Part shown: positions 7,878-16,676 of the stretch, piece after piece
Position numbering within the stretch: position 1 is the first letter of the stretch
Layout of the letters: every line of letters begins with the position of its first letter
Position numbers and translations under genes: made by a program
The notes under the pieces: model-generated
Seen by the model: only the letters and a program-made list of their open reading frames with translations
What the model was told of the DNA's origin: nothing
Database searches by the model: none
NCBI RefSeq assembly: GCF_000192225.1
Contig: NZ_GL872413.1
Coordinates: forward strand, 963,402 to 1,027,401
Source: Capnocytophaga sp. oral taxon 338 str. F0234
GTDB lineage: Bacteria > Bacteroidota > Bacteroidia > Flavobacteriales > Flavobacteriaceae
Reading direction: 5' to 3'
Length of the DNA: 64,000 nt

Positions 7878-8051
7878 TTAAGATTGTTTTTTATTTTTTA
7901 TATATGAATATAAGAGATACCCTAAAATGACCAATACGACAAAAGGCAAAAGGCTCCCTATGAGTACTCCAATGGCATACATATTATCAGGAGCATTAGC
8001 TATTTTTTCTTGTATCTCACTTATATTTTGTTGTAAAGAAAGAGAAATCAT
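7878..8051 (-). CDS. Small single-pass membrane protein, 57 residues
   Basis: ATG at 8051 to TAA at 7878. The protein starts MISLSLQQNISEIQEK, has a hydrophobic segment at about 26-50 (IGVLIGSLLPFVVLVILGYL) and a basic tail ending KNKKQS. The start codon forms an ATGA overlap with the stop of the upstream crotonase gene, and the stop lies 7 bases before alr. This spacing is strong evidence of a real, translationally coupled gene. The function is unknown; the layout is a periplasmic N-terminal helix, one membrane pass and a cytoplasmic basic tail. I do not recognise the family. Confidence 0.75.
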   Translation of the reverse strand: MISLSLQQNISEIQEKIANAPDNMYAIGVLIGSLLPFVVLVILGYLLYSYIKNKKQS

Positions 8052-8797
8052 TTATTTTTTGATTTTAATTTATCTTTAGTATATTCAGACAGAGCTAATT
8101 TTCCGGATATTTGAGCATTATCAAAAAGTAGAGATCCCCATGAGGGAGTATCTTTCCAAAGAATCTTCTTGATTTCCATAAGAGCGTCTAAAGGATAAGA
8201 AGTGAGATCCTGTACAAAGTACCCAATTTCTTTATCCATTTCAGGGATATTCTCAAATACACGTGCATAAAGTCCTTTTTCTTTTGCCCAATAAGCATTT
8301 TTCCATTGATTAGGAGTAAAAGAAAGTTCAGAGAGTGCATTTACCCCCATTTTTCTCTCAATAGCAGGAGCAATAACAAAGGGACCTATTCCAATACTTA
8401 ATTCTGGTAGGCGAATACTAGCTTGCTCTGTAGCAAACACATAATCACATGTAGCAAGGATACCTATCCCTCCGCCAACGGCTTTTCCCTGAGCTCTTCC
8501 AATGATAGGTTTTGAACAATTACGGATGGCATTAAGTACGCTTGCAAATCCACTAAAGAAAATTTTACCACTTTCTAAAGAATCTACCTTTACTAATTCA
8601 TAAAAAGAGGCACCTGCGCAGAAGGTTTTCTCGCCTGCACTTTTAAGCAAGATAATTTTTACAGACTTATCAACTGACAAATTATTAAGCTCCTTAACCA
8701 AACGGTGGAGTAAATCTATAGAGAGAGCATTAGCTTGCTCACTGGAGAATTCTATAGTGGCAACACTTTCTTCAATAGTTGTATATACGTAGTTCAT
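8048..8797 (-). CDS. Enoyl-CoA hydratase/isomerase (crotonase) family protein
   Basis: Crotonase-fold protein of 249 residues acting on an acyl-CoA. The oxyanion-hole segments are FCAGASF (about 59-65) and GKAVGGGIG (about 105-113), and the acidic catalytic position is E in LPELSIGIGPF (about 130-140). The length and the SIGIGP segment resemble methylglutaconyl-CoA hydratase-like members of flavobacteria, but substrate assignment is not possible from sequence alone. It is first gene of the crotonase, small membrane protein, alr unit and shares an ATGA with the second. The functional link to D-alanine is unclear; the grouping may be only positional. Confidence 0.8.
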   Translation of the reverse strand: MNYVYTTIEESVATIEFSSEQANALSIDLLHRLVKELNNLSVDKSVKIILLKSAGEKTFCAGASFYELVKVDSLESGKIFFSGFASVLNAIRNCSKPIIGRAQGKAVGGGIGILATCDYVFATEQASIRLPELSIGIGPFVIAPAIERKMGVNALSELSFTPNQWKNAYWAKEKGLYARVFENIPEMDKEIGYFVQDLTSYPLDALMEIKKILWKDTPSWGSLLFDNAQISGKLALSEYTKDKLKSKNK

Positions 8798-8880
8798 TTT
8801 GGTAGAAGGTCATTTTATAGTTAACTTATCTATAATAAATTCATTGTTTATTACTTACAAAAGATAAAATCAAGAAATGT

Positions 8881-9822
8881 CTAAGGAATATCTATTTTAG
8901 GTAAGAATATTTCAGCAAGCATACAACGGGCACTTCCACCACCACATATCTCTATAGTTGATAAATCACTATAGAGGATTTTTGTATGTTTTTCTATAGT
9001 GGTTATTTGCTGAGGAGTGAGTGCATTGTAAGCAGTTTTGCTCATTACCAGATAGGTGCTATCTTTTCCTTTTACTTGCAGCATATTCCCTACAAAATAG
9101 TCTACTTGTTCATTACTAATAGTAATAATTTCTTTTTTATCCTCTTTGAGATGATTTAGTACGTTTTTTCGCTCATTTTTATCCTCAATAACATCGGGAC
9201 AGATAATAGCAAAAGTATTTCCCAAAGCCATCATCACATTCGTGTGATAGATAGGTTTGAGTTTTCCTTCAGTTTTTTGGAATGCTTTAAAGATGACTGG
9301 AGTGTATTCGAAATCCTCACAGAACTCAATGAACAACTCTTCATTAGCTCTTGGAGAAAGTGCACAATAAGCTTTACGATGAATTCTATCCAAGACCATA
9401 GCTCCTGTACCTTCTAAAAAAAGTCCTTCCTTCTCAGCAGAAGTGTAATCAAAGATGTTCTCTATATGGAAACCAGCATCTTCTACAATATCTAAAATAT
9501 CCTCTCTACGTTCTCTGCGTCTGTTCTCTGCGAACATTGGATAAATAGCTACATCTGCAGTATTATGAAAACTTATCCAATTATTAGGAAAAATAGAGTC
9601 TGGCGTATCTTGATCATAGATATCATCTACTTGAATTACATTTACCCCCACAGCTTTTAGTTTCTTAACAAGAGTGTCAAATTCTTCTTGTGCCCTATAG
9701 TTGATTTTTTCATTAGTAATATTAATTCCTTTTTGAAAATAATTATTTACAATGGTTTCTTCATTCGTTCGGAAACGGATAGGACGTATCATTAAAACAG
9801 TATCGGTGATTTGTTTTTTCAT
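8881..9822 (-). CDS. CtlX-like citrulline/arginine deiminase-family hydrolase
   Basis: Amidinotransferase/DDAH-fold hydrolase of 313 residues. The opening TDTVLMIRPIRF, the motif FPNNWISFH (about 93-101), EGTGAMVLDR (about 137-146) and the C-terminal CGGGSARCMLAEI with catalytic C300 match the CtlX (citrulline utilisation hydrolase) group. Such enzymes act on guanidino or ureido compounds. It has its own promoter at 9846 and a hairpin separates it from the upstream deoxyhypusine-synthase-like gene. Arginine or citrulline breakdown feeding ornithine and polyamines would fit the neighbour, but this is inference. No transporter or ornithine gene is next to it. Confidence 0.8.
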   Translation of the reverse strand: MKKQITDTVLMIRPIRFRTNEETIVNNYFQKGINITNEKINYRAQEEFDTLVKKLKAVGVNVIQVDDIYDQDTPDSIFPNNWISFHNTADVAIYPMFAENRRRERREDILDIVEDAGFHIENIFDYTSAEKEGLFLEGTGAMVLDRIHRKAYCALSPRANEELFIEFCEDFEYTPVIFKAFQKTEGKLKPIYHTNVMMALGNTFAIICPDVIEDKNERKNVLNHLKEDKKEIITISNEQVDYFVGNMLQVKGKDSTYLVMSKTAYNALTPQQITTIEKHTKILYSDLSTIEICGGGSARCMLAEIFLPKIDIP

Positions 9823-9845
9823 TTTTGTTAGATTAAATTCTATGC

Positions 9846-9876
9846 CAAAAGTACATCATTTTTCTTTACTATCCAA
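9846..9876 (-). promoter_or_regulatory. Promoter of the CtlX-like gene
   Basis: The minus strand shows TTG (9876-9874), 20 bases, then TACTTTTG (9853-9846), matching the Bacteroidetes TTG-N19/20-TAnnTTTG promoter, 24 bases before the start at 9822. Confidence 0.65.
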
Positions 9877-9887
9877 ATTTTTATAAA

Positions 9888-9919
9888 AAACTTTGCCAAA
9901 AATATTTTTGGCAAAGTTT
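9888..9919 (-). terminator. Perfect 32-bp palindrome after the DHS-like gene
   Basis: Arms of 15 bases (9888-9902 and 9905-9919) pair perfectly around a TA centre. It sits 15 bases after the stop of the DHS-like gene and before the promoter of the CtlX-like gene, so a terminator is the simplest reading. It has little of a separate T-tract outside the stem. Confidence 0.6.
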
Positions 9920-9934
9920 CCAATAATATCATTC

Positions 9935-10909
9935 TTATTGTCCAAGAAGATAAGCAAATATGAGAGGAGCAACAATAGTAGCATCGGATTCAACAATGAA
10001 TCTCGGAGTATCTATATCTAATTTGCCCCAAGTTATTTTTTCATTAGGTACTGCACCTGAATAAGAACCATAACTTGTGGTAGAATCGGATATTTGACAG
10101 AAATATGACCAAAAAGGTACATCCTCCCATTCTAAATCTTGATACATCATAGGTACTACACAGATAGGAAAATCACCCGCAATACCTCCTCCTATTTGGA
10201 AGAAACCTACTCCCTCTCCTGTGGCATTCTTTTTGTACCACTCAGTGAGATATATCATATATTCAACGCCTGTCTTAACTGTAGAGGCTTTTAAATTCCC
10301 TTTTATGACGTTAGCAGTAAAGATATTTCCAGTAGTGGAATCCTCCCATCCTGGGCATACAATAGGCAAATTTTTCTCGGCAGCAGCAAGTATCCAAGAA
10401 TTCTTAGGGTCTATTTCATAATATTGTTCCAAGACCCCTGATCGTACTACCTGATAGAGAAATTCGTGAGGAAAATAGCGTTTTCCTTCTTTCTCAGCCC
10501 TATGCCAAACTTCTTCTAAGTGTTTTTGTAAGCGCCGAAAGGCTTCCTCTTCTGGAATACAAGTATCCGTTACACGATTGTAATGGTTGTCTAAAAGTTC
10601 TCTTTCTTGTTCAGGAGTAAGGTCTCTATAATGCGGTACTCGCTTGTAATGTGAATGAGCTACAAGGTTCATTACATCTTCCTCAAGGTTAGCTCCTGTA
10701 CAGGAAATGATATCTATCTTTCCTTGACGAATCATTTCAGCTAAGGAAATACCTAATTCAGCTGTACTCATAGCTCCTGCAAGGGCAACAAGCATTTTTC
10801 CTCCTTTTTGCAAGTGCAATTCATAGCCTTTGGCAGCATCTACTAATGTAGCTGCATTGAAGTGTAAAAAATTCTTCTCAATAAATTGAGAAATAGGTCC
10901 TTTATTCAT
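9935..10909 (-). CDS. Deoxyhypusine synthase-like protein
   Basis: Member of the deoxyhypusine synthase family (324 residues). Eukaryotic and archaeal members transfer the aminobutyl group of spermidine to eIF5A. Bacteria lack eIF5A, so bacterial homologues are thought to act in polyamine metabolism such as homospermidine formation. Family blocks seen are MLVALAGAMSTAELG (about 39-53), CTGANLEEDVMN (about 70-81) and NEKITWGKLDID near 289-300, where K296 matches the catalytic lysine (human K329). It lies 38 bases after tamL with no promoter seen, so it is probably read through from tamL. Downstream is the arginine/citrulline hydrolase-like gene. The exact substrate is unknown. Confidence 0.8.
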   Translation of the reverse strand: MNKGPISQFIEKNFLHFNAATLVDAAKGYELHLQKGGKMLVALAGAMSTAELGISLAEMIRQGKIDIISCTGANLEEDVMNLVAHSHYKRVPHYRDLTPEQERELLDNHYNRVTDTCIPEEEAFRRLQKHLEEVWHRAEKEGKRYFPHEFLYQVVRSGVLEQYYEIDPKNSWILAAAEKNLPIVCPGWEDSTTGNIFTANVIKGNLKASTVKTGVEYMIYLTEWYKKNATGEGVGFFQIGGGIAGDFPICVVPMMYQDLEWEDVPFWSYFCQISDSTTSYGSYSGAVPNEKITWGKLDIDTPRFIVESDATIVAPLIFAYLLGQ

Positions 10910-10947
10910 CTTTTAAGTATTTATATAAAGTTCAGATCATTGTAAAA

Positions 10948-13521
10948 TCAGAAAGGATAATTTATTCCTATATTAAAAACAAAGTTAGATAATCTTAGCT
11001 TGGTTGTCCAATGTGAATCCACATATTTGGAAGGATTATAGAGCTTCATTCCAAAATCCCCACGAATAACAAAATAACTCATATCATAACGAAGCCCAAA
11101 ACCTGTAGCGAGCCCAAGATCAGATATGTCAGAAAATCTATCTAATTTATAATCTGTATCCTCCTCATTATCAAGAAAGTGCCATACGTTTCCTACATCA
11201 AGAAATAAGGCTCCTTTTAAGGAATTTGCAATTGTGAAACGATATTCAGCGTTTGTTGTAAATTTGAAGTTAGCTTCATTAAATTCCAAAGGAGAACCAG
11301 AAGAGCCAGGACCTAAAGCATAAGCTCGCCAGCCTCTGTTATCATTAGATCCTCCTGCAAAATAACTCCTTGAGAAAGGAATGCTATTTGCATTTCCATA
11401 AGGCTTAGCAAAGCCAATAAAAGTACGAAATGCAAATACCTCTCCACCATTCTTTCGAATAGATAGTGGTATGTGCTTGATATATTCTAATTCAGCTTTT
11501 GCATATTGTGCATAGGTAACATCAAGAAATTTACGTTGTCCTTGTTCATCTGTTGGCAACTTACGTATAATATTGAATAATTGAGGAATATTTCCTGCAG
11601 TTTCCACTTTTACACGAAATTGTTCATAGTCAGACTCATAATAATTCATTGTACTATTGGACATATAAGTAAAACTTGAAGCTAAAATGAGATCATTCTT
11701 TGTTAAACGATTATATCGTTGGTATATATTGGCAAAATCTAAATTATCTTGAGGATTACCATACCAATTTCCCTGTTGAACTACATAATCAATATAATTA
11801 TAAGCTCCTACTTGATCATCTAGATTTCCATTATTATCTAGAAATTGTGCTGGGGCATTATTTTTTTTAGCAAGTTTGTTTAAAGTTTCATAAGAAGTTC
11901 GGTAAATACGAAAGTAATTATGAGGGTTCTTATTTCGCACAAACTCTACATCTAAGAGCTCTAATATATTACGATTTACGGTATTAGGACTCCATGTATA
12001 ACGTAATACTCCAGTAGTCTTTTGCTTATCTAGTCCAATATTCTGTTGAGTACTGGTGGAAAATTGTAAAATTGTTTGTGGTGTTTTTGAATAAGGAATA
12101 AGAGATTCCACTTTTCCGAAGAACCATATACGAGGAATGGTCAGTCGCAATCCTCCTCCGTATTCAAATACATTAAAGAAGGCTGAAGAGCCATCTAAAA
12201 ACTCTTGTGCTCCCATCGTAATGCGTGGAGTAATTTCTAGTGTTTCTGCACCTCTGAAAACATTCCTTGCAATAAAAGAGGTGCTAAATCCTATTCCAAA
12301 TTCTTGAATAGAGGATCGAGAAAGTTCTGTACTAGCCTCAATAGAGAAACGAGAAAGAGGTTCTAAAAAGATATCCGCTATCAAAGTTCTTTCTAAAGAA
12401 TCTTTGGCTACGTAATGGTATTGTATATTTGGATATTTAAAAGAACGTAAGTTATTGATTTGTCGATATGCATTATTTCTATCAATATCTCTATAGAGAC
12501 TGTTGGAGCGTAAAGCTATTGCATCATAGAGAGTCTGTTTGCGATAACGTAATTTATTGCGATAATAATAAGTAATACCTTTGTATTCTACTGAGTCATA
12601 AGTGGTGGTTTGCAAAGAAGAATCATAATCAGTATAAATATATACTTTCTTAATATGATGTGCTTTGTAAGGTTTTTCAGTAGGGGGGTCAGTAGAGCGA
12701 TCTGTATAATTGGCTATAGTGGTGGTTACATTAATAAGAGAGTCTCTGTTATAAGTAACGGTATCTCTAGCAATGGTAAAATCTATAGCACTTTGTTGGA
12801 AATTATAAAAGCCATTATTTCGTAATATATTGGTAATGCGAGTGCGTTCATTAGTGAATTTCTCTAATGAATAATGTTCTCCTTTCTTTATTAATCGTTC
12901 TCCGAGATACTTTCTGTAAAGAGAATCTACCTCTGGAGAAAGAATATGTTCACTTAGGGAATCAATATAAAATCGCATTCCTTTGTCAATCGTATATATT
13001 ACAGAGGTCTGTTTTTCTTTTTCTAAAGGAAGAATATCATAATGGCTTTGGCTGTTGTAATAACCTATACTATTATAGTAAGCTTTAAGAGTTTGTGATG
13101 ATTTTCTTGTAAGAGCAGTGTCCAATATTACAGGGGCTTGTCCCATTCGCTGGAGCATCCTATCTTTTCCTGAGACGAGAAAGGACTTACCTAAGCGTTG
13201 TGTTTGTTTTTTAGAAAGAAAACTATCTAAAAAACGATGCCAGCGAGGATGTTTTTTTAACCATTTTTGATAATTTTCCTCAGCATGGTCATCTGCTAAG
13301 TTATAGATAAGTAATCCTAATGGAATTCCCAAAATACGGGAATTAGGTTCCTGTCGAAGATAACTATATACATGATGTATTTTTGGTTTCTTATTATTTA
13401 TACTGATATCATTTTTACGCAAAAGAAAAGAACCCTCAGGAACTTTTTTTGTAGAATTACATCCTGAAAGAGATACAAAGATTAATAACAACAGTATTTT
13501 TATAATGAAATTGCACTTCAT
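10948..13521 (-). CDS. tamL: TamL, BamA/TamA-family outer-membrane lipoprotein
   Basis: Outer-membrane assembly protein of the Omp85 superfamily (857 residues). The signal peptide ends with a lipobox (SLSGC, C21), and the mature start CNSTKKVPEGSFLLRKNDI is typical of TamL, the lipidated Bacteroidetes replacement for TamA. POTRA-like sequence occupies about residues 35-420, followed by a 16-strand-type beta-barrel. The RGW in NDNRGWRAYALGPG near 727-740 is the conserved loop-6 motif (VRGF/Y type), and the barrel ends in FNIGINYPF with a terminal Phe. Its usual partner TamB is not next to it. It is transcribed from a good promoter at 13545. Confidence 0.9.
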   Translation of the reverse strand: MKCNFIIKILLLLIFVSLSGCNSTKKVPEGSFLLRKNDISINNKKPKIHHVYSYLRQEPNSRILGIPLGLLIYNLADDHAEENYQKWLKKHPRWHRFLDSFLSKKQTQRLGKSFLVSGKDRMLQRMGQAPVILDTALTRKSSQTLKAYYNSIGYYNSQSHYDILPLEKEKQTSVIYTIDKGMRFYIDSLSEHILSPEVDSLYRKYLGERLIKKGEHYSLEKFTNERTRITNILRNNGFYNFQQSAIDFTIARDTVTYNRDSLINVTTTIANYTDRSTDPPTEKPYKAHHIKKVYIYTDYDSSLQTTTYDSVEYKGITYYYRNKLRYRKQTLYDAIALRSNSLYRDIDRNNAYRQINNLRSFKYPNIQYHYVAKDSLERTLIADIFLEPLSRFSIEASTELSRSSIQEFGIGFSTSFIARNVFRGAETLEITPRITMGAQEFLDGSSAFFNVFEYGGGLRLTIPRIWFFGKVESLIPYSKTPQTILQFSTSTQQNIGLDKQKTTGVLRYTWSPNTVNRNILELLDVEFVRNKNPHNYFRIYRTSYETLNKLAKKNNAPAQFLDNNGNLDDQVGAYNYIDYVVQQGNWYGNPQDNLDFANIYQRYNRLTKNDLILASSFTYMSNSTMNYYESDYEQFRVKVETAGNIPQLFNIIRKLPTDEQGQRKFLDVTYAQYAKAELEYIKHIPLSIRKNGGEVFAFRTFIGFAKPYGNANSIPFSRSYFAGGSNDNRGWRAYALGPGSSGSPLEFNEANFKFTTNAEYRFTIANSLKGALFLDVGNVWHFLDNEEDTDYKLDRFSDISDLGLATGFGLRYDMSYFVIRGDFGMKLYNPSKYVDSHWTTKLRLSNFVFNIGINYPF

Positions 13522-13544
13522 TGGGCACCCTCAAAAATTCGGCT

Positions 13545-13574
13545 CAAAATTACAAATTTTAAACGGTATCTCAA
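13545..13574 (-). promoter_or_regulatory. Promoter of tamL
   Basis: On the minus strand TTG (13574-13572), 19 bases, then TAATTTTG (13552-13545), 24 bases before the tamL ATG. This is a near-ideal Bacteroidetes promoter. Confidence 0.7.
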
Positions 13575-13731
13575 TAATAAAAAAGCGTTAATTCATTGGA
13601 CTAATATTAATCCTAATTATAAATTTTGAAAAAGGGATTTCTAAAGACTATTTCTTTAAGTTTAAATTTCTTGATTATATGTAAGTTATTGTTTTATAAT
13701 ATAATATATACTTCTTTAGTTATCTAAGACA

Positions 13732-14070
13732 TTATTTGTTTTCTTTATAAATAGTCGCTATAAAAACATCGCAACTGTTCATTTCCTCTTTTACAAACTC
13801 CTCTGCTAATCTATTATTATCTTTTATGGAAGAGTTGGAATTACTTTTAGGATCAAAGCAGCTGTCCCAAATACAATCAATTCGAGCTTCAAAACCAGGG
13901 CTATGCCAAATGCCTCCTTCTATTCTCCAAACATACATTTCTCTACGAGTACATTCTTTACAAACATCAATAGCAGCTAAAGATGACAGTTTCATAATAC
14001 TATTTCCATCTAACTCAAAAAACAGTATAAAACTCTCATATCGCTTATTTCTATCAACTTTTGTATTCAT
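13732..14070 (-). CDS. Hypothetical small protein, possible immunity protein
   Basis: 112 residues from the ATG at 14070 (MNTKVDRNKRYESFILFFEL); an in-frame TTG at 14091 would add seven residues. The protein is acidic, with a Cys/Trp-rich centre (CKECTRREMYVWRIEGG, then IDCIWDSCFD). I do not recognise a family. It is the last gene of a 6.6-kb minus-strand array of small genes interrupted by broken Rhs tips, which is the usual setting for orphan immunity genes. The sequence just upstream (14092-14488) holds only short broken frames. Confidence 0.45.
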   Translation of the reverse strand: MNTKVDRNKRYESFILFFELDGNSIMKLSSLAAIDVCKECTRREMYVWRIEGGIWHSPGFEARIDCIWDSCFDPKSNSNSSIKDNNRLAEEFVKEEMNSCDVFIATIYKENK

Positions 14071-14488
14071 ATCTAAGATTTCTAAAACCAATTTATTCTG
14101 CTGTCAGCAATCCAATTTGTATTATTTTTATCACTAATTTGTACAACTTCATTTGTTCTGTCATTTACCACAAATATAAGTTGTATCATTTTCAAAGATT
14201 AAATTAGGATTATTTTTTTATCCATTGTTCAATACGCTCGTCCATAGTTTATTTCCTTCATTTAAAATTTAATTTTCTTGCTCATAGGTGGATATCAAAT
14301 AATCTTTCTTTTAACTCATAAAAAGTATTATGATATTCAAGTGTATAAGCTGTTTCCGATTTTCTTTCAAATACTATATGCTCGTATTGGTTTATTAACT
14401 CCTAACACTTTTTTACAAATACCTTACGAAATGTTTTAATGTCCATCTATTTGTTTTTTTTAATCCTCCTGTCCCATTTTTCTAAAGA
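14071..14488 (-). other. Degenerate stretch with short broken frames
   Basis: No intact gene. Minus-strand fragments include a 35-codon frame (MIQLIFVVNDRTNEVV... ending at a TAG near 14090) and a fragment containing EHIVFERKSETAYTLEYHN that ends near 14285. They look like remains of one or two small accessory genes with frameshifts. Confidence 0.4.
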
Positions 14489-15145
14489 TTATTGAATAAT
14501 TTCTAAACCATGTAAATATGCAAATTTGATTAAACTTGCACCGTAAAAGTCCTCAAAATGTAAATCGATGCTTTCTTTTGGAATTTCTTTTAATGAGTTA
14601 TAAAACGAAATATATTTTTTCTTTAACTTATCTTCTTTGATAACTTTATTAAAATATCTTTCAGCCGGCTCTTTACCGCCAAAATAGTAGATATAGTAGA
14701 GCAAAGCATATCCTTTTAATGAGCCGTTTAAAATTCTTTCGATATTTTTATTTGTATCTTCAAAGTCTGCAAATAAAGGTATAATGTGTTTATGTAATAA
14801 TCCCGTAATTTGCGTTACGGTATCTTTATAGTTTGCTCCAGCCAACTGCCACCAAGCACCTGCTTTTCTTCCGGCTAAAGAACTAAGCTCTCCGCCGTAA
14901 ATAATTCCCTCACTGGTTATGCCCACTTTTTTCATAGCCTTTGAATAAATGTTGATATGCGGGATAAACTCAACATTAGATTCACAGTTATATCTATTGG
15001 CTTGAAAATATATTTCAAAGATAATGTCTTTGTTATTTGCAATTTTTCGTAAAGTCTTTCCTTTACCTAACACTTTAAAGTCAGGGAAATTGCGTGCTAT
15101 TTCTTGCCATGCTTTTTCGCAAAGTTCTCTTGGTTTTTCAGTCAT
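14489..15145 (-). CDS. Immunity-like protein, paralogue of the 19664 gene
   Basis: 218 residues, soluble, no signal peptide. It shares its plan with the gene at 19664-20332: KPRE near the start, then NKDI..EIYFQ..RYN, then a PHI.(I/V)YSKA block near residue 70, then FGGKE.AE near 150 and a closing block of the form (K)(F/M)AYL.GL. These are two diverged copies of one family in the same array. The small gene 15152-15529 lies 6 bases upstream and has a similar beta-rich start, so the two may be a pair. Position in the orphan-Rhs array suggests immunity against a toxin. I cannot name the family with certainty; DUF4304-type immunity folds are the nearest I can think of. Confidence 0.5.
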   Translation of the reverse strand: MTEKPRELCEKAWQEIARNFPDFKVLGKGKTLRKIANNKDIIFEIYFQANRYNCESNVEFIPHINIYSKAMKKVGITSEGIIYGGELSSLAGRKAGAWWQLAGANYKDTVTQITGLLHKHIIPLFADFEDTNKNIERILNGSLKGYALLYYIYYFGGKEPAERYFNKVIKEDKLKKKYISFYNSLKEIPKESIDLHFEDFYGASLIKFAYLHGLEIIQ

Positions 15146-15151
15146 AAAGAT

Positions 15152-15529
15152 TTATTCGGCAGCGCAAAGCTCATCCAGCTTTGCGATCAATATTTTATCC
15201 ATCCATTTACAGATAATGGTATAAGCAGTATCTATTTTTTCTTCATTCGCTATATCAAGATACACTCCCTTGTTCCATAATGAATGATATAAAACTTGGC
15301 TATCGGCATCGGGGCTTGGATCATAGGGACGACGATTGATAATGTAACATACATCTACATCAATTTTTTCATTTGTATTCCCACTAAATGAAAAAAAGGC
15401 AATCATATAAGTGAAATTTTTGCTGTGCATTGTCAATGTTCTGTCAGACTTTTTATATTTAAAACCTAAATCCCTATATTTTTCTTCCAGTTTATAGCCA
15501 AGTATTTGTACCGCCTCTTTAAATTTCAT
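15152..15529 (-). CDS. DUF4304-like small protein, possible immunity protein
   Basis: 125 residues. The start KEAVQILGYKLEEKYRDLGF followed by KYKKSDRTLTMHSKN and IAFFSFSGN resembles DUF4304-like proteins (a helix, then 'GF.y.k....l....'), a family often found as immunity proteins. The stop is followed after 6 bases by the ATG of the 14489 gene, so they are probably co-translated. Family assignment is by pattern only. Confidence 0.45.
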   Translation of the reverse strand: MKFKEAVQILGYKLEEKYRDLGFKYKKSDRTLTMHSKNFTYMIAFFSFSGNTNEKIDVDVCYIINRRPYDPSPDADSQVLYHSLWNKGVYLDIANEEKIDTAYTIICKWMDKILIAKLDELCAAE

Positions 15530-15632
15530 AAAAATTTTCCTTAATCTTTCTCTGATACATTAAACTATTTCTCCAACATAATTTGTAATAATATAGTTGT
15601 GTTAAATAACTTTTAATAAATATTTAATTCAA

Positions 15633-15890
15633 TCACTTTTCTATATATTCAGAAGGATAAACAATATGTTCATTCCTATCAAAAACAACAAATTCTATAT
15701 TTGGCTGTCGATTATTTATTATAAAATCTATAGCTTCTTTTCTATTACTAAAAATAGAAAAGACAATCTGATTATTATTTTTCATATATGATGTATACTT
15801 TTCATCTAATATATGCCCTGTCATTGCATCTACTCTAAGAATAGCAACTTCCTCGTTTTTTAGAGTAGGAAATTTTAATATGTCTTCCAT
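15633..15890 (-). CDS. Small hypothetical protein behind an Rhs remnant
   Basis: 85 residues, mixed alpha/beta, no signal peptide, ending IVYPSEYIEK. Its start (MEDILKFPTLKNEE) overlaps, in another frame, the last codons of a broken Rhs tip (15870-16005). This is the expected arrangement for an immunity gene left behind after loss of its toxin. No family recognised. Confidence 0.45.
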   Translation of the reverse strand: MEDILKFPTLKNEEVAILRVDAMTGHILDEKYTSYMKNNNQIVFSIFSNRKEAIDFIINNRQPNIEFVVFDRNEHIVYPSEYIEK

Positions 15891-16005
15891 CCCGCAAAAT
15901 CTTTTTCGCCTTCTTCTTTACGGACTCTTCCGTAAATATCTAACGTCCGCTCCCAAACTTTATTGCATTGCTCGTCGGTAGCAAAAATAGTTAGGAAATC
16001 TTAAA
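15870..16005 (-). pseudogene. Broken Rhs C-terminal fragment
   Basis: The minus strand translates as a 40-odd codon piece including TIFATDEQCNKVWERTLD, IYGRVRKEEGEKDF and AGWKTY, closed by stops on both sides. W(E)RTLDIYGRVR is the conserved stretch just before the Rhs core box in Bacteroidetes Rhs proteins. The rest of the core and the toxin are missing. Confidence 0.7.
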
Positions 16006-16033
16006 TATCTTTTTAAAACATCATTATATAATA

Positions 16034-16459
16034 TTACAATGCACTATCTCTTAATTTTAAAATCCTCATTGCCTCTTTAGATATTTCATCATCCTTATCA
16101 TTTACCATTTTTTTTAATAAATCAATTGGGATTCTCTTATTTCTAACAACAGCCATTCGGATTGAAAAGTCAGGGTCATTCATCAAAATCTCAAAAATAT
16201 ATCTATCATTTTTATTTTTCATTGCAACAGTAAATCGAACATCCGAATTTTTATCTTTACAAAGCAATTTTAATACATCAATGGGTATATATTTATTATG
16301 AACGAGCCACGCTTTCCTTTCAGGATAGTTATGTATTATCTCAGAGATTACTTCGGAAGATAATTGCTCTATTTTGGTTCTATTATTATCTTCCAAATCA
16401 TCACTGTCTGCTAATTTTATATATTCTTTTATATTGTCAATCATATAATTATCCTCCAC
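16034..16459 (-). CDS. HEAT/LRV-like repeat protein, possible immunity protein
   Basis: 141 residues, all-helical. Two to three repeats of the type 'kYIPIDVLKLLCKDKNSDVR' and 'KRIPIDLLKKMVNDKDDEI' are visible at about 52-72 and 105-125. These are typical of HEAT- or leucine-rich-variant solenoids that bind other proteins. The start overlaps the frameshifted end of an Rhs fragment (16442-16669). ATG at 16459 is used; ATG at 16444 (residue 6) is equally possible. A binding protein in this array is most simply an immunity protein. Confidence 0.5.
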   Translation of the reverse strand: MEDNYMIDNIKEYIKLADSDDLEDNNRTKIEQLSSEVISEIIHNYPERKAWLVHNKYIPIDVLKLLCKDKNSDVRFTVAMKNKNDRYIFEILMNDPDFSIRMAVVRNKRIPIDLLKKMVNDKDDEISKEAMRILKLRDSAL

Positions 16460-16669
16460 AAACTCTTTTTTCTTTTGTCGTAAATGTCATAAGTCGGCAA
16501 TCCAAACAAGTTCGCCGTTATCATCTATCGAACGTATAGGTCTACCTATATGGTCGGTTATTATGCTGTACGATTTACCGTTTGCAAGCTTCGCCGTCGG
16601 GGTAAATCCTTCAAATATCCACGTCGTTATTTCATTTCCTCGTTTTCCCTCCCTTTTTATTTCGTGCAA
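16442..16669 (-). pseudogene. Frameshifted Rhs core fragment
   Basis: The frame from 16669 reads NEITTWIFEGFTPTAKLANG, then KSYSIITDHIGRPIR, then DDNGELVWIAD. This is the well-known Rhs stretch preceding the core box. The frame stops at 16487, but one base over the expected continuation YDIYDKRKK follows, so there is a frameshift at about 16488-16490. No toxin domain remains. It abuts the HEAT-like gene on one side and the DUF416-like gene on the other. Confidence 0.75.
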
Positions 16670-16676
16670 AGGTACG

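Noticed and set aside
9888..9919. Perfect palindrome as an operator for the CtlX-like gene
   Set aside because: Its position directly after the DHS-like stop and upstream of the CtlX-like promoter is explained by termination; no regulator gene is nearby.
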